DNA of 64,000 bases from Luzula sylvatica (GCA_946800325.1 OX326959.1:24621447-24685446); one strand, 5' to 3'; shown: positions 12,185-23,925, counted from the stretch's first letter. Translations and numbers: made by a program. The notes: generated by a model from the sequence alone, not told the origin.

Positions 12185-12740
12185 CGTTGCCATTGTCGTG
12201 TACCAGCTATTCTACCAAATGGTAATGGGTCAAGGCCATGACGCGTATGCTCTCCCTCTCTCCCTTGATTTTTTGTACCAGTACTGAACTCGTACCAGTC
12301 AGTGTAATTTGTTTAATAGTTTTTTGAGCAGAGTGGGTTTGGGGCTGGCATTTGGAATTTTGTCGGTACTGTGGCTAGGTTTCATTTTCGATGACGTGGT
12401 TACAGAAATTACACTCACACTTGCTATGAGTTATATTGCATATTATACAGTAAGTCAATAACTTATCAAATTTTATTTATTTATGTAATTATGTACTTAG
12501 TTTTGTATTTTAACGTTTTTTTTTTTCAGGCACAAGATGCAATTGAAGTTTCTGGCGTGTTAACAGTCATGACTTTGGGAATGTGAGTTCATCATGTCTT
12601 CACTATCTTGTTTATTAGTTTTAATTTTTTTGTTGAATTATTATTATGAGCTTATAAAAGTAAATATTATGTGAAAAAAGGTTCTATGCAGTGTTTGCAA
12701 GAACATCATTTAAGGGTAATGGTCGACAAAGTTTGAACAA
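12185..12740 (+). pseudogene. SOS1: Captured exons of plasma-membrane Na+/H+ antiporter SOS1/NHX7
   Basis: Four exon pieces can be read in order with splice signals. 12185-12242 gives VAIVVYQLFYQMVMGQGHD. 12333-12449 gives 39 residues including GLGLAFGILSVLW and EITLTLAMSYIAYYT. 12530-12582 gives AQDAIEVSGVLTVMTLG. 12681-12740 gives FYAVFARTSFKGNGRQSLN. AG acceptors and GT donors (GTAAGT, GTGAGT) border the last three. This is the conserved transmembrane exchanger core of SOS1, the salt-exclusion antiporter. Introns are kept, so a genomic segment and not an mRNA was captured. Starts, flanking exons and the long C-terminal regulatory half are absent, so it is not a functional antiporter gene. 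Identification is by memory of the family; no search was run. Confidence 0.85.
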
Positions 12741-12837
12741 AAAAAATTTGTAGAAAAATACATTTTTCTGACTTCATAATCTCCTAACACTATTCGTCAC
12801 AGGCTTCCGAAATCTCAGGACCGGCCCTGATTGTAAC

Positions 12838-13102
12838 TAAGATCATTTGTTTTCATTATTGTGGAAAGAAATTAAATAATACAACACGGACAACTTCTAA
12901 TTTCATTTATTTCTTATTTCTTCTGAGCAGATGGCAAAGTTTTGAAATTCCTTTCTTCTTTGAACTTTCTTTTTTCTTCTCGTGAACAATAATGTGATTT
13001 GAACTTTGTCCTCTCTATAAAGGAACAAAATTAGGCAATGCTGAAATTGAAATTGTTTGGTCACAAAATTGTTGTTCACAATATTGATTATATAATATAT
13101 AC
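12838..13102. other. Spacer, no gene seen
   Basis: AT-rich sequence between the hAT element and the exon-like fragment, with no supported feature. The 13270-13649 stretch beyond the fragment is likewise empty. Confidence 0.5.
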
Positions 13103-13269
13103 CTCATTGTTTGAATTTTCGTTTTTATTTTCAGGAACTGGCCATGCAGAAGCTGAAGAAATTTGGTAACAAACTGGAATTGGTCCTTTTTCTACTTGTT
13201 CATCATATTCCTCCTGATTCCAATGAAAAATCCATTCGACAGTCTCCTCAAGGAAATTTTTCCGAGACG
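13103..13269 (-). pseudogene. Unidentified exon-like fragment
   Basis: On the minus strand an open stretch of 167 nt is bordered by a good acceptor (TTGTTCAATGTAG, exon from 13269) and a good donor (AATGAG|GTATAT, exon end 13103). The peptide includes ASRKNFLEETVEWIFHWN and EEYDEQVEKGPIPVCYQ. I do not recognise the family, and no neighbouring exons were found. It may be a relic of a captured or decayed gene. Confidence 0.3.
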
Positions 13270-13649
13270 CTACATTGAACAAAAACATGTAAAAAACACA
13301 TAAATATTTAGTTACCACTAAATTGGTGTCGACTTAACTGAAAAAAGAGAAACTGGTTTACCCGAAAACATGTTTAGTGCAAAAGACCACAAAATTAGGT
13401 TGAAATATGTGTTTTTTTTATAGACGTAAAAAATAGGCGTGTGCATATTTTTATGAGTGAATTATGTGGAAATATTTGAAGGTTTATGAGGATTATGTAG
13501 AATCAACATTGCAATCCCCACTAAATGACAAAATATGGATTTAATGAAATTTAGATCAATGGAAAATCTTAACATCAATTCTGATCTTTAATCTAAATCG
13601 TTTATAATCAAAGGAAGCAATTCTATTCTAAAAATGTTGCACATATTTC

Positions 13650-13860
13650 TTATCCTCCCATCACACTCTTGATGTGTCATCATAACACTTAACACCTTCA
13701 AATTTAACATCTTAATTTATGATTTAACATCTTAATTATGTTCAATCATAAGATAATACGATTAAACATAAATTAAGTTGTTAAACTATTAATTAAGATG
13801 TTAAATTTGAAGTTGTTAAGAGTTATGGTGACCCATCAAGAATGTAGAGGGGGAGGATAA
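13650..13860. mobile_element. MITE, inverted-repeat family copy 1
   Basis: The ends TTATCCTCCC and GGGAGGATAA are inverted, and homology continues inward (CTTGATGTGTCATCATAAC against GTTATGGTGACCCATCAAG, then AACACCTTCAAATTTAACAT). A second copy of the family lies at 41425-41652. About 210 bp, no coding. The target duplication is not certain. Confidence 0.8.
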
Positions 13861-14465
13861 AGAGTATCTGCATCGGTGCTCTTATATTCTTTGCCTTCCG
13901 AGAATAGTTATTTCCCATATACCCTCTCTCACAAATAGTTTATCTCTCAAGTATGAACAAATAACAAGAGAAAAAAAAATGGACAAACGAAAATCTCCCG
14001 AAGAGCCATGCTTTTGTCCCACCTATGGAGTCCTTCAAATTTCAAATTAAATGGCTCGTTAAATTCCTCGCTAATCCATTTCGAACACGTCCAAAAACTC
14101 CCAGTCGACAAATTTAATTGCGGCAAGGATTTGAACTTGCGATTTATTTTCTTGCCAATTTTACATTTCTAAACAGCAAAAGAGGATGGTTGTGTGTTCG
14201 TCCTGTGGAGTCGTTTCATCGAATTCAGTGGATTGACGGGACTTTTTTGGGTTTTCATGTGGATTGACCTTGTTCTGAAGAACCATGATGGAGATATCAG
14301 ATCAAAGCCGAGAGTTTTGAGGGTAAACACCGAGAAACAATGACGAGTACGCTTGTCAACACAACTCAATGTTGGACAAGATCTAAATGGTGGCAAGGTA
14401 TTGTCTTTGCTATTTCAGCATCCACGTCTCGAGAATTCCACGCTTCGCGTAGAGGGTTTTCAATT
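13861..14465. other. Non-coding spacer, no gene seen
   Basis: Short open frames exist but none with splice or domain support. Confidence 0.4.
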
Positions 14466-14474
14466 GTTAAATTA

Positions 14475-14644
14475 GAGTAATGATATAAACCATGAAAGAA
14501 TCCATGAATTTTTCCATGAATGGTGACGTGGCACCTCGTGATTGGTTGCAATTTTTACCCAACTTTATTGCAACCAATCACGAGGTGCCACGTCACCATT
14601 CATGGAAAAATTCATGGATTCTTTCATGGCTTCTATCATTACTC
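14475..14644. mobile_element. 170-bp palindromic MITE with 9-bp TSD
   Basis: An almost perfect hairpin. GAGTAATGATA at the left end pairs with TATCATTACTC at the right, and the arms (about 76 bp, including CATGAAAGAATCCATGAATT and GTGACGTGGCACCTCGTGAT) pair almost without mismatch around a 15-nt loop. The 9-bp duplication GTTAAATTA flanks it exactly (14466-14474 and 14645-14653). A 9-bp TSD indicates mobilisation by a Mutator-like transposase. Arm identity suggests a young copy. Confidence 0.92.
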
Positions 14645-14653
14645 GTTAAATTA

Positions 14654-16177
14654 ACACAGTACGAATGTAAAATTTATTGTTATTGCGGTTAATATAAGTA
14701 TCGGTTTGCTGACTGGAACCTATAATATAACAAATTCTACATCAGACTCATGCCACGTTTATGCGTCAGTGTTTGTACATAAATCGCGTCTGAACACATC
14801 ATTTCGGGAATCGAACCTGATAAATAATAGAAGAACAAAATAAATCTACGAGTTAGATTATGTTTTTTTGTTCCATCAAGTTTTGAACTTTGGAGAATTC
14901 ATAAAATATAAATTTAAATTTAATCATAAAGATTTATTAGCTTCAAAACCAAAAGCAATATTTTTTATTGTGATATAGGAGTCCGTAACGTTTTGATTGT
15001 AATTTACATGTGTTTATTATTATAGTGCCTTATCTAATTGATTGTGATTTTTCCTTTTAGTTGTCATTGCCACTATTGTGCACTATAGACGTTATAATGC
15101 CGGTATTTAATTGACTGGATAAAAGGTCAATTTATCTAGTATAAGCGGCCAATTTAAAATTACATACCGACTATCCGATACCATTAATATTGCCGCTAGT
15201 TTGGTCATCAACCAGATATTGTACTTTATAAAAATATATCTCACATATAAAATGATATAACATGCCGCTAGTCTGGTCATCAACCAGATATTGTACTTTA
15301 TAAAAATATATCATACATATAAAATGATATAACATATAACTATAAAAAAATATACGATACATTTAAAAATATATTTTGAAGATTTCGTGTATAAGAGCTT
15401 GGATGACAAATAAAAGACAAATATGATCAGGCCCAGCTTCATTTGATGAGCCATAAGAATCATTTCTCAAAATATTGTACGCCCGATCAGTTGGAAAGGA
15501 AAAATATAGGAGGTCACTAAATGGAGTAACTGAACTCAATACGAAAGGGGGAAAAATAAGGAAGTCTCGCTGTAAGAGTTAATTCAACTCCTGTAGGAAG
15601 TCAATTCAAGTAAAAGAATAATTTAAGTTACCCGGAATTTAGTGTTCTGTTAAAAATTATCCAATTACGTATCTCGGATTACTAATCCATAACAAAAAGA
15701 ATACCTCGCGGCGAATTCCGAAAGATGTTGAGTAACCTAGATAAAAACATTCCAAAAATGACGGGCGTTTTTCGTCATTTGAAGGAAGGTTGAATTACGT
15801 AATGTCCGCAATAAAATTACCAAAATAGAGGATGAAATAGACGTAGTGAAAGGGAATTTTCAATGAAAGGGCATGGGAGCCGGAAAAAAGATGTTAATAT
15901 TCCTAAATTGAAACTCGATGTGTTTACCCAAAATAGCGGGGGTTTGGGACAGAAGAATCTCTATATGCAAAATGACGTGTTAATGGTGAAGTGGCTATGA
16001 AAATTCATAAACACGGAGCCACGGAGGAATCGATCTTCAAGGACATGACGCGTCTTTTTTATTCATCCAATCCGGCCATGATTACGGGATATAAAAGACT
16101 ATTCGAACTTTATAAAAGGAGCACTTCACATGATTTTCTTCTTCATGACTAGAGTGCAATGGGTAGGAGGCAGTTGG
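14654..16177. other. Intergenic, no gene seen
   Basis: Moderately AT-rich sequence with no supported gene. It contains the 72-bp tandem duplication listed separately. Confidence 0.45.
15192..15335. repeat. 72-bp tandem duplication
   Basis: GCCGCTAGTTTGGTCATCAA begins at 15192 and again, with one change, at 15264. The two 72-bp units are nearly identical, which suggests a recent event. Confidence 0.9.
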
Positions 16178-16185
16178 GCAGCTCC

Positions 16186-16863
16186 CAGGCCGGCCCTGGG
16201 CCATGCCCAAGTTGGCTCGCGTCACAAGCCTACACAAACCAATAGGCCTTCATATATTTAATTACTCCGTAACATACATTAAATATTAAAAATATTTGCT
16301 AATATGTTTTAATTCGCCCTACAGTTACAATCACCAACACTGTTGAAAGTGTTCATGTTGTGTTTTGTATCGTGAATAGCAGCACCGTTATATTTATAAG
16401 AGGATACGTAGCCACAAATTCAATGTAGAAAGCGGTGGGACAAAAACGAAATTGTGTTCCGGGTACACACTTGCCCTTTGGGCTTTTGGGCTTCCATTTG
16501 TCCGTTTATTATTCTTTTTACTTTTAGATCTTTTTCTGTTGAATTTTTTGGCAGTCAATCGTTAGATTTTATGATAGATAACTTCCATAGTTAAAATAAC
16601 TTACTATATATAATATATTAAACAAAATTTCTATTAACTCAATACCTTTAATGCATCAAGGTTAATAATTGAGGCCACCTGCTAGGTACACATATTTATG
16701 CAAAATTTCTATTAAGCAGTTTGAAATTGTAAATTTAACTAAGAGTCTTTAAGCAAAAAAAAAAAAATTATATATATTAAATAACTTACTATATATATAT
16801 ATGTGTGTGTGTGTGTGTGATTTGCGGTCACAAATAGTATGTTAAAATTAACTATTTGAATCA

Positions 16864-16931
<68 letters not shown>

Positions 16932-17255
16932 TCTAAACTTTTCAAAAATCGCCGAGCACAATTCCTTGACGCACGTCTATTATTGTACGCAGGCGCGATT
17001 CCTAGACGCACGAGCTACGTTATGCCCACGCAAAATATAGGATTCGATCCTTTTAGTGTAATTTGAGCAAATTATAGAAAATTCTCAGCAAAATTTGAGC
17101 AGGCTCAACTCAATTTTCAATAAAATTTCAAAAAAATCAGTATTAAAATTTTTTAGTTAAGAGATATTCACCACAGTTGAAGAATGCTTTTCTTTGAATT
17201 TTAAAATTTCGTTATAGTAATTGCCATATGCCTCCAAAAACACAGGACCGACCTG
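16186..17255. mobile_element. hAT-type non-autonomous transposon (1.07 kb)
   Basis: The left end CAGGCCGGCCCTGGG and the right end (reverse complement CAGGTCGGTCCTG) are hAT-like terminal repeats. Flanks GCAGCTCC (16178-16185) and GCGGCTCC (17256-17263) match at 7 of 8 positions, as expected for an 8-bp TSD that has since mutated. Inside are short TG and long ATT microsatellites and no transposase. The right flank is a LINE relic. Confidence 0.8.
16867..16930. repeat. (ATT)n microsatellite
   Basis: About 21 uninterrupted ATT units. A short (TG)n run lies just upstream at about 16803-16820. Confidence 0.95.
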
Positions 17256-17263
17256 GCGGCTCC

Positions 17264-17459
17264 ACTTGGGTTTTCTGATTGGGGTCACAGAGTGATTAAA
17301 TATCAAACTCCGGAACTGTTCTCATATGCTAGGGACGAGGACATGACGATGCAACAGGCGGTAACGAGTTGGAGCAATATCAATCATTTCAACGAGGAGA
17401 TATTCGTGGTGGAGAATCGGCAACACGAATGGCTTTGGGGAAACTTACCAAATCCGGAC
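17264..17459 (+). pseudogene. LINE polyprotein relic, part 1 (upstream of zf-RVT)
   Basis: An open plus-strand frame from 17292 gives IKYQTPELFSYARDEDMTMQ and HEWLWGNLPNPD, the region that precedes FSVKSAY in plant LINE reverse transcriptases. It stops at the LTR-retrotransposon insertion point, with GAC (D) as its last codon. The frame resumes at 25155 on the far side of the insertion. Confidence 0.65.
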
Positions 17460-18473
17460 TGTTGGGTATCGGCATCACTACCGAGCCTCGCGCAGCGGAT
17501 TGTGAGGCCCGGTTCGATCCGATCCCGAGGACTACGTCATCGACTCGAACGTACGAATCTTAAGTAACTACGAATATATATAACTATTATATATATAGAA
17601 CCATACCACGTGAAATTGATCACGGTGACGGGTTGAACGCGTAGTTGCTTCCTTTTCGCTGCTCCAATCTTCGGTAACACGCACGTCCCATTCCCACGCG
17701 ATTCGACACCTTCGATTGAGCTCTGATTTGTCGTATACAACCGGATCGCATCCGATTCGTCATCCATCTTGCTCTATCTTGATCACAATAGAGGATTCCA
17801 GGTGAAATCCCTCTACTCGTATCCACCTCGAGCTAGCGTCTTTCGGTTACGCGCGATTACCCTAAAATCGCCGTAAACTTGCTTGAAAACTCTAATCTCT
17901 AATGGTGATTTCAAGTTCTCTCTTTTACTTGTCTCACAAGCATAATAATCTATGTAGAAAAATGATCAGATCTGGAATAGCCAGAGAGAGAGAAGATCAA
18001 CAATTGATCTTATATTAACACCATAATTAATGAGGAATTAATGAGTACAAAGAAAACTGCTAATCTGGAATTTGGATCACAGTCCGTCATGACGCACAGA
18101 ATGGTTCGTCATGATGCACCAGTCACGTTTCCTATAAACAGCATTTACTCTTGGTCCGTCATGACTGACCATACAGTCTGTCATGACGCACCATACTGTG
18201 CGTCATGACTGACCATACTCACAGATTGGTACACAAAATTCCCTCATGACTGACCAATCTGTCCGTCATGACTGACCATGTTATTTCTGTGTAATCTAAC
18301 AGATTAACCTATTGGTCCGTCATGACTGACCAAACAGTCCGTCATGACTGACCATGTTATTTCTGTCAGATTTGCATAATCTTATTATGCATCCAATCGT
18401 ATCGACGAATGCGTACGTTCGTCTATCCTCATGTGTGCAAGCTACTAGTTGATCTATAACTGTATTTCCTTCA
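17460..18473 (-). repeat. 3' LTR (1014 bp)
   Basis: In transcription sense it starts TGAAGGAAATACAG and ends GATACCCAACA. It carries about 9 copies of the CGTCATGAC-type palindrome at 18083-18360, including an extra segment of about 45 bp (around 18190-18235) missing from the other LTR. Confidence 0.92.
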
Positions 18474-18484
18474 GTCTCCCACTC
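18474..18484 (-). promoter_or_regulatory. Polypurine tract
   Basis: Minus-strand GAGTGGGAGAC directly preceding the 3' LTR start TGAAGG. It is the expected plus-strand primer. Confidence 0.75.
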
Positions 18485-21400
18485 AGTTTAAGATCCAACT
18501 AAATGATACACCAATGTACATCACATGTACACTTATCTTCGAGATTGAAATCAAGCCCGGAATAAGACAGCTCTATGTGTGACCGCGTAGGTTCGTATCA
18601 AGCAATGGTAGTAAACTTATTCCTAAGTTTACGGGCTCATGAGAGGGATCTAAGAAGAAATCCATCATAGCTTTCCCACGTTGAAAACGAAAAATGATTG
18701 TGATCATTTATACCCATCTCGAATGGTGGTGTTTAGTTCTCTTGTTCGCGATATCCGTCAATCAAAAGGCATGGTAATAGTCATCCTTATGTTTTGATTG
18801 ACTATACTTAAATTTCAATACCGAATTGAATCAACAAATACAATCGATATTAACTATTAATATCATTGACTCTGGCCAGAGATTTCGTTGATTAATTCAT
18901 CGATAGGCCTAAGGGATATCTCTTTCTCTCGAAAGGAACAATTTCTATCTTGATGACTCACATCAAATTCCGTGTTTCAGATAATACCCGATTATAATCC
19001 CATGACCATCCTATTACAGATAGTGGAAGACTATATATAAGCATCATGTTACGCACAAAAATTGATCTATGATCATCTCAAGTGTGAAGAACTAAGATCC
19101 CATTCGCTACGATTCCATCTACAATGACTAAACCATGTCATGGTATCGCACTTTTGGTCAAGTCACAATATGCATAACCTAATGCATATCCATATTCCCG
19201 ATTCGACAAACTCTTTGTCCTATGATTAGCAAAACATAATCATCACCTCGGCGAATATGCTAGTGTACACGTTAGTCTATTATCTTATAATAGATATACT
19301 TATCACATAAGTATCCTAATCGTGACTAGGGACGTTTTTGAAATATAACTTTTGAAATGTGACGGTTTTACTTAACATAATCATGTATTATGTAGACGCT
19401 CACACAAGTCATAATTCAAGGTTCGTGTAATCAAATTACACAACCACGCACAAGTTTTCATATAAGTATAAATGCAATTAAAATTTTAAAATGTTGAAAT
19501 GCACTAATATAGAGTAAGTATTGTTTGATGCAGCGTTTACACCTATAATCTCTGCTAGGACTATAATCTATGCGATGACTATCAGTATTAGATAACTATA
19601 CCTCAAGTCTCTTCCTCCTCTAGGTATCTCTATACCTATAGTCTTCGCATGACATTCATGCTTAACTAAGAAGAGAGCAGTTTTTTTTTTTTGTAAACGG
19701 TTCCGCTACGTTCCCGTTAGTGTCAATTTTCATAACTAAGATCCATAACGTTTCAACTTTAGTTGTTGTGAAATCTAATTCCGCATTGAAATCTAATTCC
19801 ATCGTAGAATTTTCATCTTTAGTTGTTGTGAAACTTTTTCATACAACTTCATCTTTCTTTAAGCAAAATATGTACACATTTCGTAAATGTGTTGCATGTT
19901 TGGAGAAATGTCATCGGTATAACTTTTATCACCGATTCATCCTCCCCACCATTTTATATGAGAAATATAGCCTTAATCCTTTCAAAAAGTTTTAAGGACA
20001 TTATTTATTATTTTCAATGCGAATGCTGGTTTTTTAAGGTTGCATAACTATTATGCATATGTAATGTATGACCATTATACAAACATTTTAAACCGAATTG
20101 TATTCTTTCGAATCAACCATATGAAGCATTCGAAACGAATTATTCTCTTGATTCCATTGATAATTACGACGCTTATTATGAAAAATATTTCAAGAATAGT
20201 ACATATCATGACGTATTTGGAATATTCTATTGCCGAAACATAAAATATCCATCTTCCTACTTTTCTTTTGCTCGATGTCGCACATCGATCCTCAGAAAGT
20301 TTTATGCCATTCGACACTTGGGAGAAATCCGTTCTTGGATTTATGTATTGAAAACCATTTTCAATATTTTGTCGATGTACATACTTTGATTTAGATCGAG
20401 GAATTTTAAATCTATCTTATAGATCTTTATGCCTATCTCATAAGTTGTCTCGTCCAAATGTTTCATAGCGAAATGACAATCGTTTCCCACGAATAATATA
20501 TCGTTCGTATATATTAATATAAGAAATGTATGTGGCTCCCACTAACCTTCACATCTACACAAAGCTTTTCTTTTGTTCTTGATAATATTATAAATAATTA
20601 TAATTTCATCAGAACGAAATTCTAATTCCATGAATTATTCTTCAATCCATCAAATGGATCGTTGAAACTTGTATACTTTTCTTGGATTCTTTTGATTGAT
20701 AAAACCATTAGGTTGTATCACAACACATCCTCTAATTTTCCTATAAAGGAATATGGTCTTGTCATCCATTTGTCAAAGTCCATAGTCATACTATGTGAAA
20801 TGGCAAATATAATCCGAATGGATCAAGCATGATTATTTGTGAAACCGTTTCTTCATGATCATATCATGAATTCTTGAAGCTTTTCACAACTATGCTTGCT
20901 TCGTAAGTATACATATTCTAATCCACGTGAGTTTTCACCTTGAAAACTAACTCACATCATATGGGTCATACCCTAAGAAATGTTTAAATCAAGTTCTAAA
21001 CTTCATGACATGCATGGATTGAATCATGAATTCCATGACACCATACCATATGAAATTTTTATCCTTTATAGCATCATTTTAGTCCATCGACTCAGCATGT
21101 ATGAGTTCGATTCGTTTGTCACATTCTTTGATAAATTCATAATTTATTGATTCGTGACGTGTCTGAATTGATCTATAAAATCGCTTTGTGATTTTGACTT
21201 GGATTCATCAACTTTTGATGAAATTCCAATCATATTCATCGGTTCAATGTTCCATTCGAGTCTCGAACCTTTCGAGATCGATTCATCTCCCACTAGCCCT
21301 CATAGATATAAGTGACATTAAGTTTCAAACTTATGCACATTAAGTCCTCCTCTAAGAAGGTATCTCTTCGAACTATGAAAATTTAATTCTCATTGGGATT

Positions 21401-21549
21401 TAATAAATGGTATCCTTTAATTTCTTTAAGAATACTCAATGAATGAACATATCAAGATTTGAGATTTAGTTTATCCAAAACCAGTTTTCGAATTCAAATC
21501 TCCAAATCTTACAAAAGATAACATCGTAAGTTTTCATTAACATTGAACT
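18485..21549 (-). other. Retrotransposon interior, non-coding
   Basis: No supported coding sequence on either strand. The base composition is less AT-rich than the flanks and stops are scattered in all frames. The interior continues in the same way between the hairpins (21587-22957). Confidence 0.6.
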
Positions 21550-21586
21550 ATTAACGTGCCCGACTTTGGCCTGAAACCACGTTAAT
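21550..21586. other. Hairpin 1 with conserved 19-nt loop
   Basis: Perfect 9-bp stem ATTAACGTG / CACGTTAAT around the loop CCCGACTTTGGCCTGAAAC. One of three copies in this retrotransposon with the same loop but different, self-compensating stems. Confidence 0.85.
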
Positions 21587-22958
21587 CCTCAATTTAATTT
21601 ATTTCCGATCCATATCATATATGGGGTCTTTTGCACCGACTTAGAAGGTATGTGATTAACCTTGGTCTTAAGGGTAAATTTTCAAATCTTATTTGAAATA
21701 TTAGATTTTGATTTATCATCTATCAAACAAATGTCAACCAAAGTTTGATTCCTCCTCTCGGACACATTAATCTACATTGATGTTCCGAATGAAAATAACT
21801 ATGAAACTTTTTCATAAATTTTCTAGATGATTATCATACTCATAGCTTAAAAATGCTCGTCTCTTCGATCTTATCGAAAGACTTTGATTTTCTCGCTTAG
21901 TTGACTTCGTATTTCATTTCGAAACGTTTTTGAACTATTCAAAATTATGTTTCAAACGCATTAAATAGATATCTTTATATCTACAATAATCGTTGGTAAA
22001 TATAATGAAATATTTGTAGCCTCCTCTCGCCTCCGAACTTACTTATTTACACACATTCAAAATGTATGGATTTTGATAAGTCGTTGACCGGTTTCCCAAC
22101 CTTTGGAATGACACTTTCGTCATCTTGCTTATTAAACAATTGTTGTACTTGTCATGCGAATCTTATTCGAATGAAACTAGTATTCCATCCAATGGATTCT
22201 AGAAATGTGTATCTCATACACGTAGTCAAGATGATAATGTCAAAAGAAGCTATTACTATGAACATTTGGATTAATCCTCCTCGGATTTAACCTTTCTTTT
22301 GATATTGAGACAACAACTTGCCCAAATCCTTGATTGAGACAACAATTGTCTTAATCGCCCTTAGACTCTTATTTATTATAATTCTTCAAATTCCTTTGAA
22401 GATCCGCGTCTATGCATGTGAATCGGTTCCACAAATTTCGTGTCCAACACGTAACTTTTGCACTCTTGCCTAAGAACCATTCTTAGGATATGGTGTTAAT
22501 CAAGGTAGTTCCGTTTCACAAACTTTTCTTTCTCTAATATCGATCATATCGATATGATATTGGTGTTGCTTAAAATTATTATTCTACATGAATTATGAAA
22601 TTGACAACTAACCGTGCGTACTTATTATATATACTTATATGATATAAAATATGTTATTTTTATCAAATCAATAACCCTAATATTGATTCGGGATTCTAAA
22701 TCCAATAACACTTCAAGACCCATATTTCATGATCCTCCCACAAGTAACTTTGGCCGACAAATGGGATCTCACTATTTAGGTAGGATAAATCCAATCACAT
22801 CCAATGAGACTCTTGACCACTTTATAGGATTTCGGTATCGAACCATATCATATATGATCCAAATTCCGTTTGTGCATCATAACTATGCCCCCGAACCCCA
22901 ATCGGATTGGCTTGGACGGTTAAATCACAACCGTGCCCACATATCGTTCAATTGAACT

Positions 22959-22995
22959 ACAAACGCGCCCGACTTTGGCCTGAACCCGCGTTTGT
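22959..22995. other. Hairpin 2 with conserved 19-nt loop
   Basis: Perfect 9-bp stem ACAAACGCG / CGCGTTTGT around the loop CCCGACTTTGGCCTGAACC (one loop difference). Preceded, like hairpin 1, by ATTGAACT, and followed by CCCCAATT (CCTCAATT in hairpin 1). Confidence 0.85.
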
Positions 22996-23033
22996 CCCCA
23001 ATTAACGCTTGCATCTCATGTTGATACATACAA

Positions 23034-23070
23034 CATTGCACGCCCGACTTTGGCCTGAAACCGTGCAAAG
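23034..23070. other. Hairpin 3 with conserved 19-nt loop
   Basis: Stem CATTGCACG / CGTGCAAAG pairs at 8 of 9 positions (7 contiguous next to the loop) around CCCGACTTTGGCCTGAAAC. It lies 39 bp beyond hairpin 2. Confidence 0.8.
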
Positions 23071-23244
23071 TGTAATGACCAACCTCGGAGGTTGTGAACA
23101 TGGAAGGCATTTCATGACTTAAATATTACTTAGGGATTTTGTGACATAATCTAATTATATCATTAAACAGGTTTAATCATGACGAATGACTTATATGAAC
23201 ATAATTATTAATTATTAGAACCAATATAAAAAATTTCCAGAAAA

Positions 23245-23925
23245 ATTGCACTGTCCGTCGTGACTGACACATGGTCCGTCACGACGCAAGTATACAGTCC
23301 GTCATGACGCATAACATCCTGCGTCATGACTGACCATGCCCATATTAAAATTTTCAGAAAAAATTTTACACTGTCCGTCATGACTGACATTTGGTCCGTC
23401 ACGACTGACCATGTCCAATATTTCTCTTGATTTGGACTTACTTTGACTTCCGTCATGATGCACAAAACAGTGCGTCACGACGGACTTCACTTGTCCGTCA
23501 TAACGTCAGAAGGTGCGTCATGACGGACTATACAAAACAATTTTGTTGTCCAATCCAGGGGCTAATTCGTGTCATGTCCGTCACGACTGACCAAATGGTC
23601 CGTCATGATGGAACTAGTTAATACAGTCCGTCATGATGCACAACTTGGTGCGTCCTGACTGACCATTATAACTCTCAAAATCCAACTCTTGGACTGCACG
23701 ATCTATATTGTCCGTCATGACTGACAACCCTGTCCGTCATGACTGACTGTACAAAACAATTTTGTACAAACTTCCAGGGACTATTTGGGCCACTTCCGTC
23801 ATGACGCACAACTCTTGTGCGTCACGACGGACAAGTGTAACGCATCAGATCCAACTCTTGGATTTCACGATGAACAGTGTCCGTCATGACTGACCATCTG
23901 GTTCGTCATGACTGACCTACTATAA
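23245..23925. repeat. Interior cluster of CGTCATGACG-type palindromes
   Basis: About 20 copies of a motif of about 16 bp (variants GTCCGTCATGACTGACC, GTCCGTCATGACGCAC, GCGTCACGACGGAC) spaced irregularly, often as pairs. The same motif is in both LTRs. CGTCA/TGACG cores match the plant as-1/TGA-bZIP half-site. The regulatory role is inference. Confidence 0.85.

Larger units (their letters stand above)
11221..12829. mobile_element. hAT-type transposon (1.6 kb) carrying captured SOS1 exons
   Basis: The ends are CAGGGCCGGG (left) and CCGGCCCTG (right), inverted repeats typical of plant hAT elements. A perfect 8-bp target duplication ATTGTAAC lies at 11213-11220 and 12830-12837. There is no transposase inside. 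The interior holds a (CT)n tract (11415-11450), a duplicated block CTCTCCTCTGCCATACCTAG near 11505 and 11555, a degenerate TGTGTTTAATTC-rich zone (11650-12110), and exon-intron fragments of a SOS1-type antiporter (12185-12740). It is a non-autonomous Pack-hAT-like element. Confidence 0.9.

Noticed and set aside
16739..17011. 90-codon minus-strand frame with a long Asn run
   Set aside because: Produced by the (ATT)n microsatellite inside the hAT element.
17537..17826. Short minus-strand frames duplicated at 17537-17826 and 24269-24537
   Set aside because: They lie in the two LTRs and are duplicated only because the LTRs are. No domain, and they overlap each other in different frames.
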